This document shows, one piece after another, positions 1 to 9,205 of a stretch of DNA of 64,000 nt. The stretch is taken from the NCBI GenBank assembly GCA_024707075.1, contig JANQAK010000001.1, forward strand, positions 434,001-498,000, read 5' to 3'. The notes under the pieces were generated by a model. That model saw only the letters and a list, made by a program, of their open reading frames with translations. It was not told where the DNA came from and did no database searches. Within the stretch, counting starts at the first letter, position 1. Each line of letters begins with the position of its first letter. The position numbers and the translations under genes are program-made. The DNA is from Afipia sp. (GTDB lineage: Bacteria > Pseudomonadota > Alphaproteobacteria > Rhizobiales > Xanthobacteraceae).

Positions 1-16
1 TCCCAAGCATCGGCTC

Positions 17-589
17 ATGATCAGCGTTGTCATTCCCACCGAAGGCGTCGAGCAACCTGTCGTTGCCACCCTCGCTGCCCTCGTTCCGGGGGCGGCTGCG
101 GGAATCGTCCAGAAGGTGGTGCTGGTCGACCGGCCGGGGTCCGACACGATCGAGCGGGTCGCCGATGTCGCGGGATGCGACTTCCTGAAATTCGACGGCT
201 CGCGGGCCGCCGCCCTTGCGGCAGGCGCGGAGCAGAGCCGATCGCCTTGGCTGATGTTCCTGCTTCCCGGCGCGGTGCTGGAAGCCGGCTGGATCGACGA
301 AGCCGCCCAGTTCATGCAGCGGGTGTCGCTCAGCGGGCGTCAGCGCGCGGGCATCTTCCGCTATGCGCGCTCTCCCTATGAAGAGGCGACGGTGCGCGAC
401 GGCGTGCGGCTGCTCACGCGTTTCATCTCCGGCCCATCCACCGATCAGGGCCTGCTGATTTCCCGCGACCACTATGAGCGGGTCGGCGGCTATGCCCCCG
501 CCGCGCGCCGCGCCGAGGCCAAGCTGCTCTCGAAGCTGGGCCGCACCGGCCGCGCCGTGCTGCGAACGAAGATTTTCGTGGCCGCCTGA
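17..589 (+). CDS. Glycosyltransferase family 2-like protein
   Basis: The 190-residue product opens with ISVVIPTEG, the first beta strand typical of GT-A family 2 glycosyltransferases, and continues with a VVLVDRPGSD strand and a segment near residues 75-90 (SPWLMFLLPGAVLEAGW) that resembles the family's 'ylafLDaDd' region. The usual acidic DxD metal site is not visible there (LLPG instead). The protein is shorter than typical family 2 enzymes of about 230-300 residues, so it may be a divergent or non-catalytic member. It starts 17 bases into the window, so its upstream partner is unseen. The substrate cannot be told from the sequence. Confidence 0.68.
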   Translation: MISVVIPTEGVEQPVVATLAALVPGAAAGIVQKVVLVDRPGSDTIERVADVAGCDFLKFDGSRAAALAAGAEQSRSPWLMFLLPGAVLEAGWIDEAAQFMQRVSLSGRQRAGIFRYARSPYEEATVRDGVRLLTRFISGPSTDQGLLISRDHYERVGGYAPAARRAEAKLLSKLGRTGRAVLRTKIFVAA

Positions 590-595
590 TATTAT

Positions 596-629
596 TTGAC
601 CCCGTCAACTTATTAATTGACTCCGTCAA
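596..629. promoter_or_regulatory. Tandem palindromic operator upstream of the MarR-GNAT gene
   Basis: Two copies of the 13-bp palindrome TTGAC-NNN-GTCAA lie at 596-608 (spacer CCC) and 617-629 (spacer TCC), with centres 21 bp apart, so both face the same side of the helix. They sit 49 bp before the start codon of a MarR-domain gene, the usual place for MarR autorepression. That the MarR domain binds here is inference from position and symmetry. Confidence 0.6.
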
Positions 630-677
630 CAATCTGCCCAGAATGCCCGTCGGAGCACGACGAGGCATTGTTCGCCA

Positions 678-1613
678 ATGGGCACACCTCCCAAAGCTGA
701 AGACGAAACCAGGATTGCCGCGATCCGGCAGTTCAATCGCTTCTACACGCGCAGGATCGGCGTGCTCGAGCGGCACCTGCTGGAAAGCCCGTTCACGCTG
801 ACGGAAGCCCGCGTGCTGTTCGAACTCGCGCATCGCGATGGCATTCTTGCCAAGGATATCGGAACCGAACTCGGCCTCGACCCTGGCTACCTCAGCCGCA
901 TCGTTCAGTCCTTCATGAAAAAGGGGCTGGTGACGCGCAAGCCGGAGCCGTCCGACCGCAGGCAGTTCAAGCTGGCACTCACCGCCAAAGGCAGACAGGC
1001 CTTCGATCGCCTCGACCGTACGTCGCATCAGGAAGTCGGGAAGATGATCGCCGAACTGCCCGGCGACGGCGGCCAGCGCCTGGTGGAGGCGATGAGCGCC
1101 ATCGAGCGGCTGCTGGATGACGAGACCCACCGTGCCGACGTCGCCTTGCGCGCCCATCGGCCCGGCGACATGGGCTGGGTGGTGCAGCAGCACGGCAGGC
1201 TCTACGCGGAAGAATTCGGCTGGGACATTTCATTCGAGGCGCTGGTCGCAGACATTGTTGCGCAGTTCCTGAAGGAGTTCGATCCGCAGCGGGAACGCTG
1301 CTGGATCGCCGAGATCGACGGCAGGCAGGCCGGCTCGGTATTTCTGGTCAAGCAATCGGATGAGGTCGCGAAGCTGCGGCTGCTCATCGTCGATCCGGCG
1401 GGACGTGGTCTTGGCCTCGGCAAGCGGCTGGTCGATGAATGCATCACGTTCGCGCGGAGTTGCGGCTATCGCAGGATCACGCTGTGGACGCAAAGCATGC
1501 TGCTGGCCGCCCGCGGGATTTATGAAAATGCGGGTTTCATACGCACCGCAAGCGAGCCGCACCACAGTTTCGGACAGGATCTTGTCGGCGAGACATGGGA
1601 GCTCGACTTGTGA
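678..1613 (+). CDS. MarR-family regulator fused to GNAT N-acetyltransferase
   Basis: The 311-residue protein joins two domains. Residues about 15-150 form a MarR winged helix (LTEARVLFELAHRDG, then a recognition region around LDPGYLSRIV and the wing KPEPSDRRQFKLALTAKG). Residues about 165-311 form a GNAT acetyltransferase, with the acetyl-CoA loop RGLGLGK at 243-249 and the terminal motif AARGIYENAGF. This is a known bifunctional architecture in which the acetyltransferase is linked to its own transcriptional control; the acetylated substrate is not predictable. A double palindrome immediately upstream fits autoregulation. The gene stands alone, with no obvious operon partner. The ribosome-binding site is weak (GAGG at about 661), so the start is only moderately certain. 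Confidence 0.88.
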   Translation: MGTPPKAEDETRIAAIRQFNRFYTRRIGVLERHLLESPFTLTEARVLFELAHRDGILAKDIGTELGLDPGYLSRIVQSFMKKGLVTRKPEPSDRRQFKLALTAKGRQAFDRLDRTSHQEVGKMIAELPGDGGQRLVEAMSAIERLLDDETHRADVALRAHRPGDMGWVVQQHGRLYAEEFGWDISFEALVADIVAQFLKEFDPQRERCWIAEIDGRQAGSVFLVKQSDEVAKLRLLIVDPAGRGLGLGKRLVDECITFARSCGYRRITLWTQSMLLAARGIYENAGFIRTASEPHHSFGQDLVGETWELDL

Positions 1614-1803
1614 TGTCCGGGCGGCGCGAACCCGAACGTCGCGTTACGCCGGAGCTCATCAGGTTTCACATGATCAACGCGCGGCGGCTTCGTCTTGAAG
1701 CGCGCGGCGATATATGCCGCCTGCTGCAAGCGGGTTTTGCGAAAATCATCCTGAAGTTATTTCGAAAACACTGACAATCGGCGCCCGAATATGGCTGGCG
1801 GTG

Positions 1804-2358
1804 TCAGGCTTTCGCCTTGCCGCGCTTCAGGTGCTCGTCCAGCCGCGGCATGATCTCGACGAAATTGCACGGCTTGGTGCGGTAGTCGAGTTGATGCGCA
1901 AGGATACCGTCCCAGCCGTCCCTGCACGCGCCGGGCGACCCCGGCAAACAGAAGATGTAAGTCGCGCCGGCGACGCCGGCCGTCGCGCGGCTCTGGATGG
2001 TGGACGTGCCGATCTTGCCATAGCTCAGCATGTGAAATGCAATCGAGAACCCGTCCATCCGTTTCTCGAACAGCGGCTCGATGGCTTCGGGCGTCACGTC
2101 GCGACCGGTGAAGCCGGTGCCGCCGGTGGTGATGACGACATCGACGCCAGGATCGGCGATCCACGCCTTGATCTTGGTGCGGATCGCTTCGACATCATCG
2201 GTCACGATGTCCCGCGCGGCAAGGCGATGACCCGCAGCCGTGAGACGATCCGCCAGCGTCGTGCCCGACTTGTCGTCGGCCAGCGAACGCGAATCGGAGA
2301 CCGTCAACACCGCAATGTTGAGCGGGACGAATTTCCTTGTCTCGTCAACGGCGACCAT
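1804..2358 (-). CDS. moaB: Molybdenum cofactor biosynthesis protein B
   Basis: The 184-residue protein belongs to the MoaB/MogA fold, which adenylylates molybdopterin in molybdenum cofactor synthesis in the cytoplasm. The family pattern is clear: IAVLTVSDSRS near the N terminus, then VVITTGGTGFTGRDVTPE and a later AGATYIFCLPGSP loop. The ATG at 2358 is chosen because an AAGGA motif lies about 9 bases upstream; an in-frame TTG at 2367 leaves no room for one. No other moa genes are nearby. A dispersed repeat lies immediately upstream at 2377-2482. Confidence 0.92.
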   Translation of the reverse strand: MVAVDETRKFVPLNIAVLTVSDSRSLADDKSGTTLADRLTAAGHRLAARDIVTDDVEAIRTKIKAWIADPGVDVVITTGGTGFTGRDVTPEAIEPLFEKRMDGFSIAFHMLSYGKIGTSTIQSRATAGVAGATYIFCLPGSPGACRDGWDGILAHQLDYRTKPCNFVEIMPRLDEHLKRGKAKA

Positions 2359-2376
2359 GAGGCTCAATCCTTAGCC

Positions 2377-2482
2377 GTCACCCTGAGGTGCGAGGCGATT
2401 CTTGCGCCGAGCCTCGAAGGGCGACGGCGTTTTGCATCGTCATCCTTCGAGGCTCGCCAAGCGGCTCGCGCCTCAGGATGAC
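2377..2482. repeat. Dispersed inverted repeat, 'CCTGAGG...CCTCGAAGG' family (copy 1)
   Basis: The segment opens with GTCACCCTGAGGTGCGAGG and closes with the inverted counterpart ending CCTCAGGATGAC, with an internal GCCTCGAAGG/CCTTCGAGGC pair. Related copies lie at 31572-31667, 44648-44747, 49956-50055 and, degraded, 57838-57939. All are intergenic. They resemble the palindromic interspersed elements common in Bradyrhizobium-type genomes. Confidence 0.8.
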
Positions 2483-2494
2483 GGATCCGGCTTA

Positions 2495-3433
2495 TCAGAG
2501 ACTAACACCCGGCGCGAACGTGTTGCAGGCCTGCACGGAACCCTGCTGATAGCCGGTCATGAACCATCGCTTGCGCTGCGCGGCCGAGCCGTGCGTGAAC
2601 GAATCCGGCACCACGCGCCCGGTCGATTGCCGTTGCAGCGTATCGTCGCCGATGGCCGACGCCGTGGTCAGCGCCGCATCGATGTCGCCGGCTTCAAGGA
2701 ATCCGGGACGCTTCTTCTCCTCACGGTTGACCCAGACTCCGGAGAGACAGTCGGCCTGCAATTCGATCCGCACCTGGATGGCATTCGCCTCGGCCTTGCT
2801 GCCCGCCTGCTGCTGCATCTGGGTCGCCTTCGACAGGATGCCGAGCAGGTTCTGGATGTGATGCCCGGCTTCATGCGCGATGATGTAGGCTGCCGTGAAC
2901 TTGCACGCGTTGCCGGAGCAACCGCGGAACCGGGTCTCGACCTCGCGGAAGAATCCGGTGTCGAGGAAAATCTGCTTGTCGGGCGGACAGTAGAACGGCC
3001 CCATCGCCGACTGCGCCATGCCGCAGCGACCGCCGTTGGTGGCATTGCGGAACAGCACGATGCGCGGCCCGCGATAGGTCTGGCCGCTCGCCGAAAAGAT
3101 TTCGCTCCAGCGGTCGTCGATCTCGCCGAGCACGCCCGCGATCATGCTGCCCATCTCGTCGGTGGGTGCGCCCTTGGAGGGAGCGGATCGGCGATCGGTC
3201 TGATAGGTCGGGGCCTGCTGCTGGCCGCCGGTGAGGATCTCCGCGCCGCCGATCAGGATGCGCGGGTCGATGCCGACCGCCCAGCCGATCAGGCCGAGCA
3301 CGATCACGGTTCCAATGCCGAGGCCACCACCGCCGCCCATCGGAAATCCGAAACCGCCGCCGCCCATTCCGCCGCCACTGTCGTCGCGGCGATCGTCGAT
3401 GTTATCGCTGCGGCGGAAATCATCGTAACGCAT
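2495..3433 (-). CDS. ypfJ: Neutral zinc metallopeptidase, YpfJ family
   Basis: The 312-residue protein has a glycine-rich N terminus, one membrane helix at about residues 38-52 (GIGTVIVLGLIGW), and a catalytic domain with the zinc-binding motif HEAGHH at 187-192 followed by ELQADC at about 225, the expected third ligand region. Four cysteines lie in the catalytic half. This is the architecture of the YpfJ/KPN_02809 zinc peptidase family, anchored in the membrane with the enzyme domain probably outside the cytoplasm. The physiological substrate is unknown. AGGAG sits at good spacing before the ATG. It is a single gene, divergent from ccrM. Confidence 0.92.
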   Translation of the reverse strand: MRYDDFRRSDNIDDRRDDSGGGMGGGGFGFPMGGGGGLGIGTVIVLGLIGWAVGIDPRILIGGAEILTGGQQQAPTYQTDRRSAPSKGAPTDEMGSMIAGVLGEIDDRWSEIFSASGQTYRGPRIVLFRNATNGGRCGMAQSAMGPFYCPPDKQIFLDTGFFREVETRFRGCSGNACKFTAAYIIAHEAGHHIQNLLGILSKATQMQQQAGSKAEANAIQVRIELQADCLSGVWVNREEKKRPGFLEAGDIDAALTTASAIGDDTLQRQSTGRVVPDSFTHGSAAQRKRWFMTGYQQGSVQACNTFAPGVSL

Positions 3434-4967
<1,534 letters not shown>

Positions 4968-5047
4968 GCCGCCGTTTTTCGCCTTTCGCAATTGCCCACT
5001 TTCCCGGTCCTGTGTCATGACACCTCCCAAAGTCGGGAGCGTGCACC

Positions 5048-6334
5048 ATGACCATTCTCATCGCAGGCGGCGGCATCGGCGGGCTGACGCTGGCGCTCAG
5101 CCTTCATCAGATCGGAATTCCTTGCCGCGTCTTCGAGAGCGTGGCGGAACTGAAACCGCTCGGCGTCGGCATCAACGTGCTGCCCCATGCGGTGCGCGAA
5201 CTGACCGAGCTCGGGCTGCTCGACAAGCTCGATGAAGCCGGCATCCGCACCAGGGAACTGTCGTACTTCTCCAAACACGGCAAGCCGATCTGGACCGAGC
5301 CGCGCGGGCTGGAGGCCGGATACAAGTGGCCGCAATTCTCGATCCATCGCGGCGTGCTGCAACAGATTCTGCTCGACGCGGTGATCGAGCGTCTCGGCCG
5401 TGACAGCCTGCTGAACAGCCATCACCTTGCCAACTACACCGATACACCGGACGGCGTGTCCGCGCGCTTCGTCGACAAGGCGACCGGCGACGACGTCGGC
5501 ACTTACGAGGGCACGCTGCTGATCGCGGCCGACGGCATTCATTCCGCCGTGCGCGGCAAGCTCTATCCGCACGAAGGCGCGCCCATATGGAACGGACGCA
5601 TCCTCTGGCGCGGCATCACCGAAGGCGACGCCTTCCTTTCCGGCCGCACCATGATCATGGCGGGCCATGAAAGCCTGAAATTCGTCTGCTATCCGATCTC
5701 GGCCCAGTTACCCAACGGAAAATTCCGCATCAACTGGATCGCGGAACGTTACTTCCCGCCGGACCACCACTGGCGGCGCGAGGATTATAACCGCGCGGCG
5801 AAGCTCGACGAATTCCTGCCGTGGTTCGAGGACTGGCGGTTCGACTGGCTCGATGTGCCCGGCCTGATCCGCAACTGCACCCACGCCTATGAATATCCGC
5901 TGGTGGATCGCGACCCGCTCGACCGCTGGACCTTCGGCAACGTCACGCTGCTCGGCGACGCCGCGCATCCGATGTATCCGATCGGCTCCAACGGCGCGTC
6001 GCAGGCCATCCTCGATGCGCGGGTGCTGACGCGAGAAATTCTCAACCACGGCGAGACGGCGGCAGCGCTTCATGCTTAGGAAGGCGAGCGCCGTCCGGCG
6101 ACCACTGAACTCGTCAGGCTCAACCGCCGCAACGGCCCCGAGCAGGTGATGCAACTCGTCGAGGAGCGCGCGCCGGACGGTTTTGCCGTCGTCACCGACG
6201 TGCTGTCGCATCAGGAACTGGCGGACGTCGCCAATACCTACAAGCGCGTGGCGGGCTTTCAGGTCGATGCGCTCAACGCCAAGCCGCCGATCGTGCCACG
6301 GCCGGAAACACCAGCGATGTCGAGCGCGGGATAG
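5048..6334 (+). pseudogene. FAD-dependent aromatic-type monooxygenase interrupted by TAG
   Basis: The product is a class A flavoprotein hydroxylase: the FAD-binding dinucleotide fold GGGIGG is at residues 7-12 and the second FAD motif GDAAHPMYPIGSNGAS near residue 303. Reading stops at TAG (6077-6079) after HGETAAALHA, but the same frame continues with a typical C terminus (EGERRPATTELVRLNRRNGP) to 6334. One base change from a tyrosine codon to TAG explains this; the intact protein would be 428 residues. Such enzymes hydroxylate aromatic acids using NAD(P)H and oxygen; the substrate here is unknown. GGGAG lies 9 bases before the ATG. Confidence 0.82.
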
Positions 6335-6343
6335 CCTTCTTTA

Positions 6344-6467
6344 CCTCTCCCCGTTTTACGGGGAGAGGTCAGAGGCTGAGCGCCAGCGAAGTCTCCGGGT
6401 GAGGGGCATGGACGATGGCAACGACAGCTGCCCTCACCCCAACCCTCTCCCCGCCAGCGGGGAGAGG
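6344..6467. repeat. Palindromic repeat pair, 'CCTCTCCCC..GGGGAGAGG' type
   Basis: Two short hairpins with the same arms (CTCTCCCCG/CGGGGAGAG) at about 6345-6368 and 6443-6467 flank about 75 bp between two convergent genes. It is a common intergenic element type in these genomes. It could act as a bidirectional transcription end, but no T-run is present. Confidence 0.65.
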
Positions 6468-6485
6468 AAGAAGCAAGCTCATTTG

Positions 6486-7583
6486 CTAGTCGCCCAGCCC
6501 GTGCGCGATCACCTTGCGCATCACGTTCGGCAGCGCCTCGTCTTTCAATGTGGCAATCGGCACCCAGCGCATCCCTTCCGGCGCGCGCGTGCGCGCGGCG
6601 ACGCTGGCGGTATAGACCACAAGCTCGAGCGGAAAATGCGTGAACACATGCGTCACCACGCCCGCCTTGCGATGCCAGCGCGACGCCGTCAGCACGGGTG
6701 CCTGCGCGCGCGCCGCCTTGTCATCATGACCCGCGAGCCATTCGGACGTCGGCACCTCGGTCATGCCGCCGAGCAGACCTTTCTCGGCACGCGTGCGGAC
6801 CAGCAGTTCACCGCCGCGGGTGACGACGAACGCCGCGCCGCGCCGCAGCGTTCCCGTCTTTTTCGGCGCCTTGCGCGGAAACGTCTCCTGATCGCCGCGG
6901 GTGCGCGCCGCGCAATTGTCATTGAGCGGACAAAGCCCGCAGGCCGGCTTCTTCGGCGTGCAGATCGTGGCCCCGAGATCCATCAACGCCTGTGCGCTGT
7001 CGCCCGCGCGTGACGCGCCGAGTAATGTCGCGGCCAGTTGCTGAATCTGCGGCTTGGATTTCGGCAACGGCTCTTCCACCGCGAACAGCCGTGACACCAC
7101 GCGCTCAATGTTGCCGTCCACCGGCATGGTCTGCCGGCCGAACGCAATCGCCGCAATCGCCGCCGCCGTGTAAGGTCCGATGCCCGGCAACGCGCGCAGG
7201 CCGTCTTCGCTGTCGGGAAATGCAGCGCCGTGATCGCGCAGCACGGCGACGGCACAGGCATGAAGGTTGCGCGCGCGCGAATAGTAGCCGAGCCCCGCCC
7301 ACATGCGCAGAACATCGTCGAGCGAGGCCGAGCCCAGCGCCGCAACGGTCGGCCACCGCGCGGTGAATTTCTCGAAATACGGACCGACCGCTTTCACCGT
7401 GGTCTGCTGCAACATGATTTCCGACAGCCAGACGCGATAGGGATCGCTCACGTGGCCCGGCAGCGCGCGCCACGGCAACCGGCGGCGATGGCGATCATAC
7501 CAGTCCAGCAGCGCAGAGGCACGATCGGCTTCGGCGTGGTCCGGAGATTTCTTTCGCCGCGCCGCGGCGCCTGATAGGGTCAT
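6486..7583 (-). CDS. mutY: A/G-specific adenine glycosylase
   Basis: MutY removes adenine mispaired with 8-oxoguanine. The 365-residue protein has the HhH base-excision core: catalytic Glu in WLSEIMLQQT (E55), helix-hairpin-helix LPGIGPYTAA at 132-141, catalytic Asp in VDGNIERV (D156), and the [4Fe-4S] cysteines C-X6-C-X2-C-X5-C at 208, 215, 218 and 224. The C-terminal part (from about residue 240) matches the NUDIX-like domain that reads 8-oxoG. Its start codon is only 8 bp from that of the divergent DciA-like gene, so the two must share or overlap promoter elements. Confidence 0.95.
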   Translation of the reverse strand: MTLSGAAARRKKSPDHAEADRASALLDWYDRHRRRLPWRALPGHVSDPYRVWLSEIMLQQTTVKAVGPYFEKFTARWPTVAALGSASLDDVLRMWAGLGYYSRARNLHACAVAVLRDHGAAFPDSEDGLRALPGIGPYTAAAIAAIAFGRQTMPVDGNIERVVSRLFAVEEPLPKSKPQIQQLAATLLGASRAGDSAQALMDLGATICTPKKPACGLCPLNDNCAARTRGDQETFPRKAPKKTGTLRRGAAFVVTRGGELLVRTRAEKGLLGGMTEVPTSEWLAGHDDKAARAQAPVLTASRWHRKAGVVTHVFTHFPLELVVYTASVAARTRAPEGMRWVPIATLKDEALPNVMRKVIAHGLGD

Positions 7584-7591
7584 GGGACACT

Positions 7592-8092
7592 ATGTACCGA
7601 CGACAACCGCCCATGAACAAGCCCGGTCCCATCTCGGCGAAGCCGTTATCCGCACTGCTCGGCAGGGCGATCAACGACGTCTTCGCCAAGCAAGGCTTTG
7701 CCTCGCGCGAACTGGTGACCCGATGGGCAGAGATCGTGGGAGCCAATGTGGCGGCGCATTCGGAACCGCTGAAAATCCAGTGGCCGCGCCCGGTCGAAAA
7801 CCAGCCGACCGAACCGGCCACCCTGGTGCTGCGGGTCGAGGGACCGATGGCGCTGGAAATTCAGCATACGTCGGACGTCATTCTGGAGCGGGTCAACCGC
7901 TTCCTCGGCTGGAAAGCGGTCGGGCGGATCGCGCTGCGCCAGGCCCCTCTCTCGCGCCGGCCCGCGCCGAAGCCCCGGAAAAAGCCCGATGCCGCGGAGG
8001 TCGCCAGAATCGAAGCCGACCTGACCACCGTGGAAGACAGCGACCTGCGTGCGGCACTGGCGCGGCTGAGCGCATCGATCAAGCGAAATTGA
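7592..8092 (+). CDS. DUF721 protein, DciA-like helicase-loader family
   Basis: The protein (166 residues from 7592) carries the DUF721 pattern: PLSALLGRAINDVFAKQG, then TRWAEIVGANVAAHSEPLKI and a strand-rich part LVLRVEGPMALEIQH. DUF721 proteins include DciA, which loads the replicative helicase in bacteria lacking DnaC; whether this one does so is inference. An alternative start at 7613 (MNKPGPIS) would leave a more normal gap to mutY and is equally possible. The C terminus (EVARIEADLTTVEDSDLRAAL) is charged and helical. Its neighbours mutY and smc fit a DNA-maintenance context. Confidence 0.82.
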   Translation: MYRRQPPMNKPGPISAKPLSALLGRAINDVFAKQGFASRELVTRWAEIVGANVAAHSEPLKIQWPRPVENQPTEPATLVLRVEGPMALEIQHTSDVILERVNRFLGWKAVGRIALRQAPLSRRPAPKPRKKPDAAEVARIEADLTTVEDSDLRAALARLSASIKRN

Positions 8093-8151
8093 CGGTTCCA
8101 GCGGGACGCCGTGGCGGCCCGGCATTGCCACAATTGTCGTTTCAAGCTACG

Positions 8152-8198
8152 GCATGATCCCCGAAAAGTGGGAACCGGTTTTCGGGAAGGATCATGCC
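8152..8198. repeat. Short palindrome, 'GCATGATC..CCGAAAA..TTTTCGG..GATCATGC' (copy 1)
   Basis: A 47-bp near-perfect palindrome with arms GCATGATCCCCGAAAA and TTTTCGGGAAGGATCATGC. A diverged copy lies at 34403-34448. It sits between the DciA-like and DsbA-like genes and could form a stable mRNA hairpin. Confidence 0.75.
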
Positions 8199-8299
8199 TA
8201 AACGAAAAAAGCGGCGAGTTTGATCAAGCTAGTCAAACTCTATTGCACCCCTCGACAGGCGTGACCGACGCCATCTCGCACGTATTCCGGAGCAGACCG

Positions 8300-8968
8300 T
8301 TGAACATCACGCGCCGCGCCTTTAACGCCGCCCTCTCTCTCGCCGGCCTTGCCGCCGCTGTCGGCGTTTCGCCTCTGCAACTTCCCTGGCAGCTCATCGG
8401 CGAGGCGAACGCCCAGACCGCGGAAGAAATCAACCAGGCCGGCGCGCTCGGCGACATGGCGCTGGGCTCCAAGGACGCCTCTGTCACCATTATTGAATAC
8501 GCCTCGATGACCTGCCCGCATTGCGCGGCCTTCACCAAGGACGTCTTTCCGGAGATCAAGAAGGCGTATATCGATACCGGCAAGGTGCGCTTCATCTTCC
8601 GCGAGTTTCCGCTGGATCAGGTGGCGCTGGCGGCTTCCGCGCTGGCCCGTTGCGTCGCCAAGGACGATGCGCCGAAGTTCTTCGCCATCGTCGACATCCT
8701 GTTCAAGCAGCAGAACGATCTGGCCTCGGACGCGCTCGGCACCATCAACCGCGTCGGCAAGCAGGCCGGGTTCAGCGAGCAGATGATCAAGGATTGCGTG
8801 CAAGGCGATCCGGCGATCCAGAAGGGCATCCTGGACGTGCGCGAGCACGCCTACAAAACGCTCAAGGTCAACTCGACGCCGTTCTTCTTCGTCAACGGAA
8901 CGCCGGTAAAGGGCGAGACCTCGTTCGACGCCTTCGAGAAGCTCATCAAGCCGCTGCTCAAGAGTTGA
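8300..8968 (+). CDS. DsbA-family thiol-disulfide oxidoreductase, exported
   Basis: From a TTG start at 8300 (GGAG 8 bases upstream) the product is 222 residues. It opens with NITRRAFNAALSLAGLAAAVG, a twin-arginine-like or Sec signal ending near AQ at residue 39, followed by a thioredoxin-fold domain with the CPHC active site at residues 72-75 and cis-Pro region KVNSTPFFFVNG. This is the DsbA/Com1 'DSBA oxidoreductase' type that forms or isomerises disulfides in the periplasm. The reading frame is open back to 8111, but that region overlaps a palindromic repeat and lacks protein-like sequence. No dsbB partner is in the window. Confidence 0.88.
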   Translation: MNITRRAFNAALSLAGLAAAVGVSPLQLPWQLIGEANAQTAEEINQAGALGDMALGSKDASVTIIEYASMTCPHCAAFTKDVFPEIKKAYIDTGKVRFIFREFPLDQVALAASALARCVAKDDAPKFFAIVDILFKQQNDLASDALGTINRVGKQAGFSEQMIKDCVQGDPAIQKGILDVREHAYKTLKVNSTPFFFVNGTPVKGETSFDAFEKLIKPLLKS

Positions 8969-9205
8969 CGGCGACCGGCTCACCATCCTGATCCGGGAAC
9001 TTCTGGCCGAAACACACTGAGATTCCTCGGAAATCTCGCCTAAATCCCTTGGGAAAAGCCCCGGGGCCGGTTGCCCTCTGCAGCCTGCCTCGCCATTGTG
9101 CGAACAGTCCGAGGCGCATTCCGCGACTCAGCTATACTGGCACAGGGCCGCTATGACCTTGCCCCGGCTTGATATTTTCGGCCCGGCCAACAGAGCACCG
9201 ATTGC

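Noticed and set aside
8111-8299. N-terminal extension of the DsbA-like gene
   Set aside because: It includes a palindromic repeat and no plausible signal; TTG at 8300 gives a normal export signal.
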